Below are positions 15,873 through 23,794 of a stretch of 64,000 nt of DNA, one piece after another. The notes beneath the pieces are model-generated. The model searched no databases, was not told the origin of the DNA, and worked only from the letters and a program-made list of their open reading frames with translations. Numbering within the stretch: the stretch's first letter is position 1; each line of letters starts with the position of its first letter. Source of the stretch: Methanomassiliicoccus sp. (GTDB lineage Archaea > Thermoplasmatota > Thermoplasmata > Methanomassiliicoccales > Methanomassiliicoccaceae); the NCBI GenBank assembly GCA_033485155.1, contig JAWQJJ010000005.1, positions 1 through 64,000 of the forward strand, in the 5' to 3' direction. The position numbers were made by a program, and so were the translations under genes.

Positions 15873-17093
15873 TTATGTAACCCCCATCGCAGTTAGCCAT
15901 CTGGATATGGTCGACTGATTCACCGGATGATCATCGAGTGAGACACATTCTGCGATCTGATTCTGCGTCATGATGCCTTTGACATAGCAGATCTTCGCGA
16001 ACGCCATGTAATCTTGTTTTGTGATCTGCGACCGATCAAGGTTCAAAAAGTCAAGGATGAGCTTGAATGCATTGACCTCTTTTCCTTCCTTATACGCCAT
16101 CTCTTCCTGTTCGATCAGATAATCATGCATCGCATCGATGTCGAGGTCATCAAGCCTGAACGAACCGGGGTGTCCGGTCTGGAACTTGAGCTTAGTTCCA
16201 GGGACCTGATAAACCATCTCATCGACCGTACTCATACCCTTGATCACAAAGTGAACTCTCATTATCTCTTTCTCTATCTTTTGAACATGCCATACACCCA
16301 TTTCTTGAATGGCGGTTGGAACTTCTACCTCTCTTTGCGACAGCGCGATGATATTCAATCCGATCTTACGACATAGATAGAGAAGCTTCTTCAGATTGAC
16401 CCAATCGCCCTTTGTGGCCTTTTCCTTGCTTACTACCTGCAGGAACTCATCCAGGAACGCGAAGGTAAGCTTTCCTTGGAATAGATTATTGATCGCAAGT
16501 TCGACCAGTCCGCGTAGGCCGAAAATCCTTGTTACTCCAGGAGGAGCATCTTTCATCACGATGTTGGTCGCTACGCATTGACCCATTTCGAGAACAAATT
16601 CCATCATCCGGCAGGCAAAATCACTCTTACCAACTCCCAAAGGCTTGCCCTTTGGTCCGCTGATATATCCGAATGATCCTGGCTCTTTGATGGCATCAGT
16701 GAAATATTCCTTGGAGCAATGCGAGAATATCCGTCCACGCTTAGACTTGGAAGGATAGACGCCCATAGCCGCTACCCTAGTCATTGGATCGAGAGATTGG
16801 AGGGTTTTATTCATCAAACCAAAGACCTTATCGATGAAAACACGCTGGAAGTCCTGATCATTATAATTATCCCTGAATACCCAGGAATCGCGATCAACAT
16901 CCTTGGGGTCTGAATAGCTATAATTTATGAAGATGAGCATTTCCTCATAAGCTTTATCAGATGCAATGGTGCCAGCAAGTCTCACCAGCTTGTATCTGGT
17001 CCATTCATCTTCCTCAACCAATTGGAAGATCTCATCTAACGCTCGCTGTATCTGCAATCGAACTTCCATCATTTGCTCAGAAGCTTCGGCCAT
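15873..17093 (-). CDS. P-loop ATPase with C-terminal HTH (packaging/secretion-like)
   Basis: 406 residues from the ATG at 17093, chosen because gaggagggg lies just upstream. The P-loop region reads GPKGKPLGVGKSDFACRMM near residue 145, a variant with Lys at the usual first Gly; Walker B is LTFAFLDEFLQ near 220, followed by NIIALSQRE, a sensor-like strand. This order and spacing resemble the FtsK/HerA, VirB4 and Zot groups that move DNA through membranes or into virions. The last 60 residues end QNQIAECVSLDD then NQSTISRWLTAMG, a helix-turn-helix. The gene ends a five-gene overlapping operon of membrane proteins. The exact ATPase class needs a profile search. Confidence 0.7.
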   Translation of the reverse strand: MAEASEQMMEVRLQIQRALDEIFQLVEEDEWTRYKLVRLAGTIASDKAYEEMLIFINYSYSDPKDVDRDSWVFRDNYNDQDFQRVFIDKVFGLMNKTLQSLDPMTRVAAMGVYPSKSKRGRIFSHCSKEYFTDAIKEPGSFGYISGPKGKPLGVGKSDFACRMMEFVLEMGQCVATNIVMKDAPPGVTRIFGLRGLVELAINNLFQGKLTFAFLDEFLQVVSKEKATKGDWVNLKKLLYLCRKIGLNIIALSQREVEVPTAIQEMGVWHVQKIEKEIMRVHFVIKGMSTVDEMVYQVPGTKLKFQTGHPGSFRLDDLDIDAMHDYLIEQEEMAYKEGKEVNAFKLILDFLNLDRSQITKQDYMAFAKICYVKGIMTQNQIAECVSLDDHPVNQSTISRWLTAMGVT

Positions 17094-17769
17094 CTCCCCT
17101 CCTCTGGCGAAGCTTTTCCTCTTCACTCAGCATCTTTTCGGCTCGAGGCCTTTCAGCTATGATATTTACAATCTCCTCTGGTTTAATATAGGAGGTAAGA
17201 TAGGCCAGCTTCATAACCTTGTAATAGAGCTGCCTGGCGGTGCAATTGATACTTCTATAGCCATTCTCTTTTTGAGCATCAAGGGCCACGGCATAGTCTT
17301 GGATATTGCACACCAATTCACTATTCTTGACCTCGCTCAAGCTTGCCTTTTCTTCTTTATTCTCTCTGCTTGATACATAGCCGAAGACCTTCATTTCTCT
17401 TGAATCATTGACTCCTGCTTGGTCCGATCCAACAGTAACGATGTTGCAAGCATTCATCATATCTTCGATCTCATCGAATAATCGGCGCCACTCTGGATGC
17501 TTCTCTTCATTTCCAAGAACCAGAGGAGCTAAAACCGACATGATAAAGGAGGTCGACATCGTACAGCGATGGTTGAGTTCCTGTTCACTCTTGGATTCGG
17601 CGATCCATATGTGGCTAGTCATGATCATAGCTTTAGTTGCATCAAAATTAAAATCATCATGACTCATCGCCGCCAGCACTTGCATGTATCTTAGGAAAGT
17701 GGAACTTTCCTGAGCCGTCTGGATAGTAGGGAAAGGTAAGACGGATTGAGGCTGATTGCCAGCTTTCAT
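17077..17769 (-). CDS. Soluble helical protein of the ATPase operon, unknown
   Basis: 230 residues, no signal or membrane helix, mostly alpha-helical, with an acidic middle (SSRENKEEKASLSEVKNSEL) and a basic C-terminus (RQRRGDGRSF). Its start overlaps the preceding gene's stop by four bases and its end overlaps the ATPase start by 17, so it is translationally coupled to both. An adaptor or accessory of the ATPase is a reasonable guess from position only. Confidence 0.75.
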   Translation of the reverse strand: MKAGNQPQSVLPFPTIQTAQESSTFLRYMQVLAAMSHDDFNFDATKAMIMTSHIWIAESKSEQELNHRCTMSTSFIMSVLAPLVLGNEEKHPEWRRLFDEIEDMMNACNIVTVGSDQAGVNDSREMKVFGYVSSRENKEEKASLSEVKNSELVCNIQDYAVALDAQKENGYRSINCTARQLYYKVMKLAYLTSYIKPEEIVNIIAERPRAEKMLSEEEKLRQRRGDGRSF

Positions 17770-18554
17770 CTTTCCTCAACCCCCTCTTCCTCTTCTCTTG
17801 GAGCATCCCAGCGCTTTCGTTCCACGCTAGTACCTCTACTAGCGAGCATCGCACGTTCGTGCGCGCCAGCCTGATAGATGCTTCCCTTATTGATCGAGTC
17901 AAGTTGCTTCTGTAGGGATGAGATCGTGGAATTGGCCTGCTCCCATAAGGATCTGAAATACTTCTCTTCCTTCTGAATGGCGGTCAGCTTCTTCCGGTTC
18001 TCATGTGGCGCCCAGAACACCGCAATCGGCCCTTCCGGATCGAAGGCTACGCTCTGCACCATGGTCTTGATTTGCTCCGGGAGCCATTCGAAAGGCTTGT
18101 ACTTCCCTCCCGGCCGGACATTCATCTTGTACCAATCGGGAGATGAAAATATCCAGACATTGGTCTCCTCTCCTGGTATGGTGACCAAGCAATCGTCGCG
18201 GACCACTAGGCAGCCATGTTTCTTCCCTCCCTTGATATAATACGGACCCTGGCACCCATTGGCCAGGAATAAATGAAAGGTATGAGGGTCCTCATCCTTT
18301 GCACCTGGAAGTTCTACACTCGCCATAGGCTGATCTGTGCATATCGAGGTATGAATTCCGAAGGCCTCGGCATGGCAGCTATGTTTTCTCGCAACCTCCA
18401 GGCCCCACAGGCCGAATAGGATGAAGATGAGAGCGATCATTCCAAGGAAGAGAAGACTGGATACCTGAGTCTTCGGGTACGGGAAGATGAAAGTTATGAT
18501 GAATAGCCCTAGCATTCCAAGGCCGATCAGCAATAGAGCGGTCCAGTTCCTCAT
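17766..18554 (-). CDS. Two-helix membrane protein with large soluble domain
   Basis: 262 residues: two membrane helices (about 5-27 and 33-52), then a beta-rich domain (FHLFLANGCQGPYYIKGGKK, CLVVRDDCLVTIPGEE), then a helical, probably coiled-coil tail (EEKYFRSLWEQANSTISSLQ) and an acidic end EEEEGVEER. The topology suggests a membrane-tethered cytoplasmic protein. Four-base overlaps on both sides place it in the ATPase operon. No family recognised. Confidence 0.75.
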   Translation of the reverse strand: MRNWTALLLIGLGMLGLFIITFIFPYPKTQVSSLLFLGMIALIFILFGLWGLEVARKHSCHAEAFGIHTSICTDQPMASVELPGAKDEDPHTFHLFLANGCQGPYYIKGGKKHGCLVVRDDCLVTIPGEETNVWIFSSPDWYKMNVRPGGKYKPFEWLPEQIKTMVQSVAFDPEGPIAVFWAPHENRKKLTAIQKEEKYFRSLWEQANSTISSLQKQLDSINKGSIYQAGAHERAMLASRGTSVERKRWDAPREEEEGVEER

Positions 18555-19735
18555 TGCCCACCCTCCTGCTCAATAGGCTTCTTAGGCTTGGCCGGCGCGC
18601 GCTTACGTGGCGCAGCTGACTTCTTCGTCTCCTTGGGCTTGGTGACCTTGGGCTTAGGCTTCACCTCTTCCTTCGCCTCTTCGATCTCCTCCTCAACCTC
18701 AAGCTCCTTGACGCTCACATGATCATCATTCATAGGATCCTCTCGGAACAATGGCTTTCTCTGCGGTCTCTGGGGTCTCGGCCTCGGCGGAGGTCGGGAA
18801 AGAAGCCGCTTCAATAATCCTGGCTTGGTCGGCTCCTGAACTTCGACCTCCTCAATTGCATCCTCAACCACCTTTTTCTTTGGAGCCTTGATCTCGCTCT
18901 CTCCTACGTCCTTCTTGATCTCGATCGGATTAAGGGGAAGAACCACACCCTTCTGCGCTGGGTCCGGACTCGGCACTACCACATATCCATTGTCGACCGG
19001 CTTTCCTTCCTTGAGCAGCTGAGCCCTTAACCGCTCCATCTTAGCCTTCATGCCATCATGAAGGAAGGTCATCTCACCATCCGGAGGTGGGTTCATTAAC
19101 AGGTACCATGTCGCCTTGATCGAGGACTCGAGGCCCTGAGCTCTCTTCATCGCCGACCAGTTCCAGTTGCGCCAATCCTTCCGGTTCACCCAGACATACG
19201 CCATTGTTCCGCCTGCGAAGAATAAGGTCATCAGGCCGAACCACTTGATCTGCTCAAGATTGTCATTCAGCAAGGCAACCTGCTTGGCATACTCCAGGGT
19301 GATATTCTGCTGTCTCTGATACTCGGCCTCCAATGCCGCTATCTTGGCCTTGCTCCAAGTCTCATAATCGAATAGGACGCTGATGGTGCAATTAGCGACC
19401 TCTGTACCATCCAGGGAGACTGAAGCGTAGTAGGTTCCGGCAACCGCGCTGATCGGGATGGTAATATTCACCGTGGCCAATCCTCTTGGGTCAAGCTGCG
19501 CGAACTCCTCCCCGATCTCGATGCCCTGGCTAGAATTGTCTCCGGAAGTCAAGGTAACGAAAACATAGCTCATCGGTGTACCGCTGATGGCGAAGGACAC
19601 GTTATCGCCGATGAAGGCGAAGTCTGGAGTAGGCTGGACGCTGAAGCTATAAGTTCCGGTAGCGGCCGATGCTGGCGGCGTGACAAATACTACAGCGAGA
19701 GCAATGGCCATCAAGGCGATCAGAGAGCGCTTCAT
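18551..19735 (-). CDS. Signal-peptide membrane protein with long charged tail
   Basis: 394 residues in clear sections: cleavable signal (1-25, ending PPASAAT), a beta-sandwich ectodomain to about 125, a coiled-coil stalk (ETWSKAKIAALEAEYQRQQN), one membrane helix (WFGLMTLFFAGGTMAYVWV, about 165-183), then a 200-residue cytoplasmic or virion-interior part that ends in Pro/Arg-rich and Lys/Glu-rich low-complexity sequence (RPPPRPRPQRPQRKP; final KKPIEQEGGQ). A basic interior tail could contact DNA. It is the second gene of the operon and overlaps its neighbours by four bases. Confidence 0.8.
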   Translation of the reverse strand: MKRSLIALMAIALAVVFVTPPASAATGTYSFSVQPTPDFAFIGDNVSFAISGTPMSYVFVTLTSGDNSSQGIEIGEEFAQLDPRGLATVNITIPISAVAGTYYASVSLDGTEVANCTISVLFDYETWSKAKIAALEAEYQRQQNITLEYAKQVALLNDNLEQIKWFGLMTLFFAGGTMAYVWVNRKDWRNWNWSAMKRAQGLESSIKATWYLLMNPPPDGEMTFLHDGMKAKMERLRAQLLKEGKPVDNGYVVVPSPDPAQKGVVLPLNPIEIKKDVGESEIKAPKKKVVEDAIEEVEVQEPTKPGLLKRLLSRPPPRPRPQRPQRKPLFREDPMNDDHVSVKELEVEEEIEEAKEEVKPKPKVTKPKETKKSAAPRKRAPAKPKKPIEQEGGQ

Positions 19736-20121
19736 CTCTTCTCACCCTCCACGATCAAAAAGGCCTGAAGCGTAGCCATGGGATTACTAGATAAGATCAG
19801 ACAATAATCGCTCATCTTCTCGAAGAAATCCCTTATTAGCGCCCAATCATCCTTTCTGATGTCGGCCTCATACTTCACGCTACCAAGGGTTGTGATGAGG
19901 TTCTGGCTAACTTCCGATAGATGCTGGAGCTGGCCCAAAGGACCGCCGTACAATTTTAATGCCTCCGGGATCAAGGCATGAAAGAGAATGAGCGAATCTG
20001 AATCCTTCAGCTCGAAATTGCTCTGGAAGACCCGCATCTGTTTGATCGCCCTGGGGTCCCATTGCATTCGATAATGGAAGGATGGTGCCTCTTCAAAACC
20101 CTGGGGGCTATTAAAAGTCAT
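19732..20121 (-). CDS. First gene of the ATPase operon, unknown
   Basis: 129 residues, soluble, helical, starting MTFNSPQGFEEAPSFHYRM. No signal, membrane helix or motif seen. It follows the divergent promoter region directly and overlaps the next gene by four bases, so it leads the five-gene minus-strand operon that ends with the ATPase. Confidence 0.75.
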   Translation of the reverse strand: MTFNSPQGFEEAPSFHYRMQWDPRAIKQMRVFQSNFELKDSDSLILFHALIPEALKLYGGPLGQLQHLSEVSQNLITTLGSVKYEADIRKDDWALIRDFFEKMSDYCLILSSNPMATLQAFLIVEGEKR

Positions 20122-20310
20122 GAATAGTACAGCAAATAATTAACTATTTTAAATTATAGGCACTTAGGCTATAGTGTATAAGTGTTTTGCGGTACTTCCT
20201 TTAATTTTCACCATAAGTCATTAAAAAATAAAGCAAGTATTATATACTAAGGGAGTTCGCTCCCCCGCCCAACGAATGCTCTCCGTCGGGGAGCGGGATA
20301 GTGAAAGAAA
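20122..20310. promoter_or_regulatory. Divergent promoters of the two structural operons
   Basis: This 189-base AT-rich gap separates the minus-strand ATPase operon from the plus-strand surface-protein operon. Towards the plus strand a symmetric box, AGTAT-TAT-ATACT (about 20236-20248), contains the TATA element. It is followed by a GGGAG-TTCG-CTCCC hairpin at 20251-20264 and a second hairpin (GCTCTCC/GGGGAGC) before the ATG. Towards the minus strand a taatttaaaat tract serves the other operon. A palindrome over the TATA box is a likely repressor site. Confidence 0.6.
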
Positions 20311-20994
20311 ATGGATCTCTTGTTCGGTTTGACCGCCGGAGCGATGCTCTTCCTTGGCGTAGTCGTCTTCCTTATCGGGTGGATCGGGTTCGGTATCCCC
20401 AAGAAGTACGGCTCGTGGATCAAGGTAATCGGCGGAATAATGGTCCTCATTGGCGCTGGGGCTTATGTTGGACTCATCGGCACTAGCGGCACTCCCCAGG
20501 CCACGATCGAAACCGCGACCTACGACATCGGCTACACCGAGTCCCAGGCCTGGCAGACCTATGATTCTGAGACCCACGTGATCACGGTCGCCATGAACTA
20601 CAACCTGACCAACAAGGCCTTCGTTGGCGGGACTGGCTCCATTACCGGCGTCTTCGCCCTCACCAGGTCCGATGCTCTGACCACCGATGCCAGCGCTCTC
20701 GGTACCCTCGGCAACGTGGCCATGGTCGATGTGACCGGCGCCTCTCCTGAGCCCATCCTGGCCCAGAACTCCGACAACTCCTACCAGTTCGTCTGGACCA
20801 AGGCCTCTGGCGCCACCGTTCACCCTGATGTCTCCGTGCTCGTGCCTGCCGGCGATAGCGTCAATGTGACCCTGACCGTCACCTTCAACGCTGATGCCGT
20901 GGACGCGATGGCCCACTACGAGACCCAGGACGTGACCTTCACCCTGGCCGGTGAGCAGTTCACCATCCACGCGATCCTGGCCACCGTGGCATAA
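20311..20994 (+). CDS. Membrane protein leading the surface operon (major structural candidate)
   Basis: 227 residues: two membrane helices within the first 55 (LTAGAMLFLGVVVFLIGWIG and IGGIMVLIGAGAYVGLIG), then a 165-residue extracellular beta-rich domain (VITVAMNYNLTNKAFVGGTG, VPAGDSVNVTLTVTF). Codon use is noticeably stronger (C-ending, few rare codons) than in its neighbours, and a structured leader precedes it; both would fit a highly expressed structural protein (inference). No capsid family recognised. Confidence 0.75.
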   Translation: MDLLFGLTAGAMLFLGVVVFLIGWIGFGIPKKYGSWIKVIGGIMVLIGAGAYVGLIGTSGTPQATIETATYDIGYTESQAWQTYDSETHVITVAMNYNLTNKAFVGGTGSITGVFALTRSDALTTDASALGTLGNVAMVDVTGASPEPILAQNSDNSYQFVWTKASGATVHPDVSVLVPAGDSVNVTLTVTFNADAVDAMAHYETQDVTFTLAGEQFTIHAILATVA

Positions 20995-21037
20995 ACCCCT
21001 TCCCTCTAACTCTTTTTCAAACGAGGGAGACGTATGC

Positions 21038-21679
21038 ATGAGCGACCAGGGTGTGAAGGTACTAACGAGAGTGGCAAACTCGGAGTTCGCGTTTGTCCTA
21101 TCGGTAGCCCAGCTGGTCGCTCTGATACCGCTCAGGATCTACCTGCCAGACCTGGACTGGAATGTAGCGATAACCTACATGCTGATCCCGGTTCTCCTGA
21201 CGTACTACGGGAAGCGGCTCCCGGACCTCATTCGGGGCGTCCGGCTGGTCGACATCATGTGGTATGGCACCATCGCGTTCACCCTTACCACCGTGGTCAC
21301 GCTCTACCTCTTCCGCGTAGTTTTAGGCACCACGCTAGGAACCCTGAATCCGCTGGAAGCGACCAGCGTGATAGCGACGCAGGTATTGTTCGTGGCTCCG
21401 AGCGAGGAACTGGCCTTCCGGTTCGCCGTTCCTTCATGGTTGAGGATGAAGTTCCCGAGGTCCTGGAAGTTCACCCCGATGCTGATAGCCTCGGCGACCT
21501 TCGCGCTCTTCCATTATACGGCCTACGCGGGCTCGTGGACCTCGATACTGATAGCGTTCATCATAGGACTGATCTGGGCGCTGGCTTACAGCCGATGGGG
21601 GCTCGGCGCCACAATAGGATCCCACTGCGCTTACAACCTGGTCGTTGCCGGCATGTGGTCACTCATCGGAGGTCTCTGA
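21038..21679 (+). CDS. CPBP-family intramembrane metalloprotease
   Basis: 213 residues from ATG 21038, preceded by gagggaga. Six or more membrane helices carry the CPBP (CAAX protease and bacteriocin-processing, Abi) motifs: APSEELAFRFAVP (motif 1, EExxxR), TFALFHYTAYA (motif 2, FxxxH) and GSHCAYNLVV (motif 3, HxxxN). Family members cut prenylated or hydrophobic membrane substrates, and bacterial ones give bacteriocin self-immunity. Within a structural operon it might mature one of the membrane proteins or act against competitors; this is inference. Confidence 0.88.
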   Translation: MSDQGVKVLTRVANSEFAFVLSVAQLVALIPLRIYLPDLDWNVAITYMLIPVLLTYYGKRLPDLIRGVRLVDIMWYGTIAFTLTTVVTLYLFRVVLGTTLGTLNPLEATSVIATQVLFVAPSEELAFRFAVPSWLRMKFPRSWKFTPMLIASATFALFHYTAYAGSWTSILIAFIIGLIWALAYSRWGLGATIGSHCAYNLVVAGMWSLIGGL

Positions 21680-21680
21680 C

Positions 21681-21962
21681 ATGAGTTCTGCAATGTCGTT
21701 ACTCGGAAGCTCAAAGCTCCTGATTGTACTCTTGGTGCTGGGAGCCATCTTCTCATGGGTAGGTCTGGCCTTCTTCGGAGTGGCCATCCTATCGGCTGCG
21801 ATAATAGGGGCGCTGATCGGGATATTCATTCCCGCCATCCTCATCCTGGTGGCCTTCCTGGTGCTGATCGGCATAGTCCCGACACCCGGCTGGCAAATGA
21901 GGATGATCATCAGCATTGGACTGATCATAGTCGCCTGGATCATCTCCAAGGGGATAATATGA
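21681..21962 (+). CDS. Small membrane protein (three helices)
   Basis: 93 residues beginning MSSAMSLLGSSKLLIVLLVL one base after the protease stop. Nearly all of it is hydrophobic: three helices rich in Ile/Leu/Val with short polar turns. No motif. Ends in a four-base overlap with the next gene. Confidence 0.7.
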   Translation: MSSAMSLLGSSKLLIVLLVLGAIFSWVGLAFFGVAILSAAIIGALIGIFIPAILILVAFLVLIGIVPTPGWQMRMIISIGLIIVAWIISKGII

Positions 21963-22180
21963 GCATCTGGCCGATAAGCTGGTTCGAAGGCGCGGTCCAG
22001 AGCCAGACTGACCACATGATGTCGATGATAATACTCGTCGTGGTCGGACTTTTCATCGCTGTGGCTGGGCTCGCGATCGTGGCAAGGAAGATCCCCGTCC
22101 CTGGAGGCATCTGGGGCCAGTACATAGTCGGCTTCGGGGTCACCATCTTCGGGCTTCTAATGGCAGCGGGAGTGATGTGA
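21959..22180 (+). CDS. Small membrane protein (two helices)
   Basis: 73 residues, MSIWPISWFEGAVQSQTDHM followed by two membrane helices (MSMIILVVVGLFIAVAGLAI and IVGFGVTIFGLLMAAGVM) around a basic loop RKIPVPGG. It overlaps both neighbours by four bases (ATGA). Small two-helix proteins in such operons are often envelope components; the function is unknown. Confidence 0.7.
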   Translation: MSIWPISWFEGAVQSQTDHMMSMIILVVVGLFIAVAGLAIVARKIPVPGGIWGQYIVGFGVTIFGLLMAAGVM

Positions 22181-22776
22181 TGATACCAAAGAGGATGAAA
22201 GACAGGAAAGGAGCGATGGGGCTGGCGGTCTCGGCCCTCATCGTGATCATGATAGTCATCATCGCTGGGCTGACCATGTACGTCATTGCCGGTGATGTTC
22301 TGACCGGCAATCCGGATGACGATACGCCATATAAGCCTGGAGACAACAGCACCTCGGCGCCGATCTTCGCCTACTTCACCGTAGTTGCTCACTGCAAGTT
22401 CGATAACTCGCAGTACGACAACCACGTGATCTACGGACTCAACTCGATCGACGTTACCTGGAACTCCGATCCGTCAAGCGAGAGCATGACCATCTTCGAT
22501 GGCTTCGGAAAGCTGGCCGACTGGTTCACGGCGCATGATGCGAAGTACAAGGTGACATACAAAGTCACGTCTCCGGCTGAGGCGGGTTATTCAAAGACAT
22601 ATACCGCAACTGGAGAACAGCACGTTGGAGCCTTACAAAGCAAGAATGTTGATGTCTCCATGCCTGGCTCTCCCGGGATTCGCTACGAAGGCCCATACAC
22701 TGTTCTGGTGACGCTCTTCGATGGCGATGGCAATGTTGTGAGCTCCCTATCCAAGACTGTGCAGGTGACGAAATGA
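22177..22776 (+). CDS. Type IV pilin-like anchored surface protein
   Basis: 199 residues. The N-terminus, MIPKRMKDRKGAMGLAVSAL, puts a short basic stretch and a Gly-Ala next to a 24-residue hydrophobic helix (VSALIVIMIVIIAGLTMYV), the look of an archaeal class III prepilin signal (K/R-G/A cleavage, PF07790-like). The ectodomain is beta-rich with an immunoglobulin-like end. Could be a filament or spike subunit; the alternative is a plain signal anchor. No prepilin peptidase is encoded in the element, so a host enzyme would be needed. Confidence 0.65.
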   Translation: MMIPKRMKDRKGAMGLAVSALIVIMIVIIAGLTMYVIAGDVLTGNPDDDTPYKPGDNSTSAPIFAYFTVVAHCKFDNSQYDNHVIYGLNSIDVTWNSDPSSESMTIFDGFGKLADWFTAHDAKYKVTYKVTSPAEAGYSKTYTATGEQHVGALQSKNVDVSMPGSPGIRYEGPYTVLVTLFDGDGNVVSSLSKTVQVTK

Positions 22777-23570
22777 AGCGACTCTTCCTAGTAATTGGCG
22801 CCATTCTGGCGATCGCCATCCTTGGTTTCGCTATCCTAGGTCCCGCATTGACCAAGGGGGCCAGCGATGCATGGGATGATCTCAACGGGAAAGATGAATC
22901 GGTCCAGGCCACCGCGACCATCTATATCGCCGATGGTAGCGGCAATATCATGACCGCTGATGTTCCCATCGGTGATGCTACTCCAGGAGAAGCGATGATG
23001 CTGGCTTTCGGGCAGGGCATCAGGGGAGTTCAGTTCGAACCGCTTTCGTACTCTGCATCCACCTCTAAGCTGTGGTTCACCGGCGTCAACTATCAGATCT
23101 GGGGCGTGGTCAATGCCCAGCTGACCAGCAATAATGCCCAGTTTACTAAGGTATCAGCGACCTTCACCGGGCTCTCTGGTGCTACCCAGCGCGATGCTCC
23201 AGGTGTCTCTCCGAATCACCTTACCAGCGCCTACAAGATGCTGGGAAAGGATAAGTCGACCTCATCCTTCACCGTCACCCAGACCAGCGGCCTGGGCAAT
23301 GGTGCGACCGTCAGCCTTAACCAGGATACAAAGGCCTCGGATGATTCGGATAGGTTCTGTTACTTCAGCGACTCCGTTAGCACTTCGATCCTCAGCGGGG
23401 ATTACGTCGATGGTTCGATGATAAAGGTGAAGCTGGAGGTCTACGGCACGACTCCGGATGGCCAGCAGAGCTACAACTACTATAACGCGGACATCCTGAT
23501 CAGCGCTAGCAGCTGGGATAGCGGCTATGTCTCGGCCTCGATCACCGGAATGAGCGCAGGTGGTATCTGA
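22773..23570 (+). CDS. Anchored surface protein, unknown
   Basis: 265 residues with an N-terminal helix (FLVIGAILAIAILGFAIL) and a Ser/Thr/Asp-rich extracellular domain of beta type (VQATATIYIADGSGN, FTGVNYQIWGVVNAQLTS, YINYNADILI-like end). It overlaps the pilin-like gene by four bases. No cysteine motif or enzymatic signature is visible. Probably part of the same surface structure. Confidence 0.75.
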   Translation: MKRLFLVIGAILAIAILGFAILGPALTKGASDAWDDLNGKDESVQATATIYIADGSGNIMTADVPIGDATPGEAMMLAFGQGIRGVQFEPLSYSASTSKLWFTGVNYQIWGVVNAQLTSNNAQFTKVSATFTGLSGATQRDAPGVSPNHLTSAYKMLGKDKSTSSFTVTQTSGLGNGATVSLNQDTKASDDSDRFCYFSDSVSTSILSGDYVDGSMIKVKLEVYGTTPDGQQSYNYYNADILISASSWDSGYVSASITGMSAGGI

Positions 23571-23577
23571 GGTCGGC

Positions 23578-23721
23578 ATGGCCTACTTCAAGGAGCGCGA
23601 AAAGGAGATCGCGCGGTTCGATCTCCCGGACCGTCAGCGGGAAGTAAGGAAGATCCAGGAACAACATGCCGAGAAGCATTCGGGAAAGGATCCTCCGATA
23701 CCAAAGGAGCGGAGGCTATGA
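23578..23721 (+). CDS. 47-residue charged protein
   Basis: Reads MAYFKEREKEIARFDLPDRQ and continues with alternating basic and acidic residues, a predicted single amphipathic helix, ending PIPKERRL. It starts seven bases after the previous stop and is followed by a 73-base gap. The size is too small for any family call, but the coding character and its place within the operon support it. Confidence 0.55.
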   Translation: MAYFKEREKEIARFDLPDRQREVRKIQEQHAEKHSGKDPPIPKERRL

Positions 23722-23794
23722 TCTCGGATCATGCCTCTCAAACCCCTTTCATTTTAATCCTACCTAGACGATATACTTTTCTAGGGGTGGGGAA

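Noticed and set aside
20221-21039. 272-codon minus-strand frame opposite the first surface gene
   Set aside because: Shadow of a gene with strong codon bias; the plus-strand product has clear membrane helices and a promoter.
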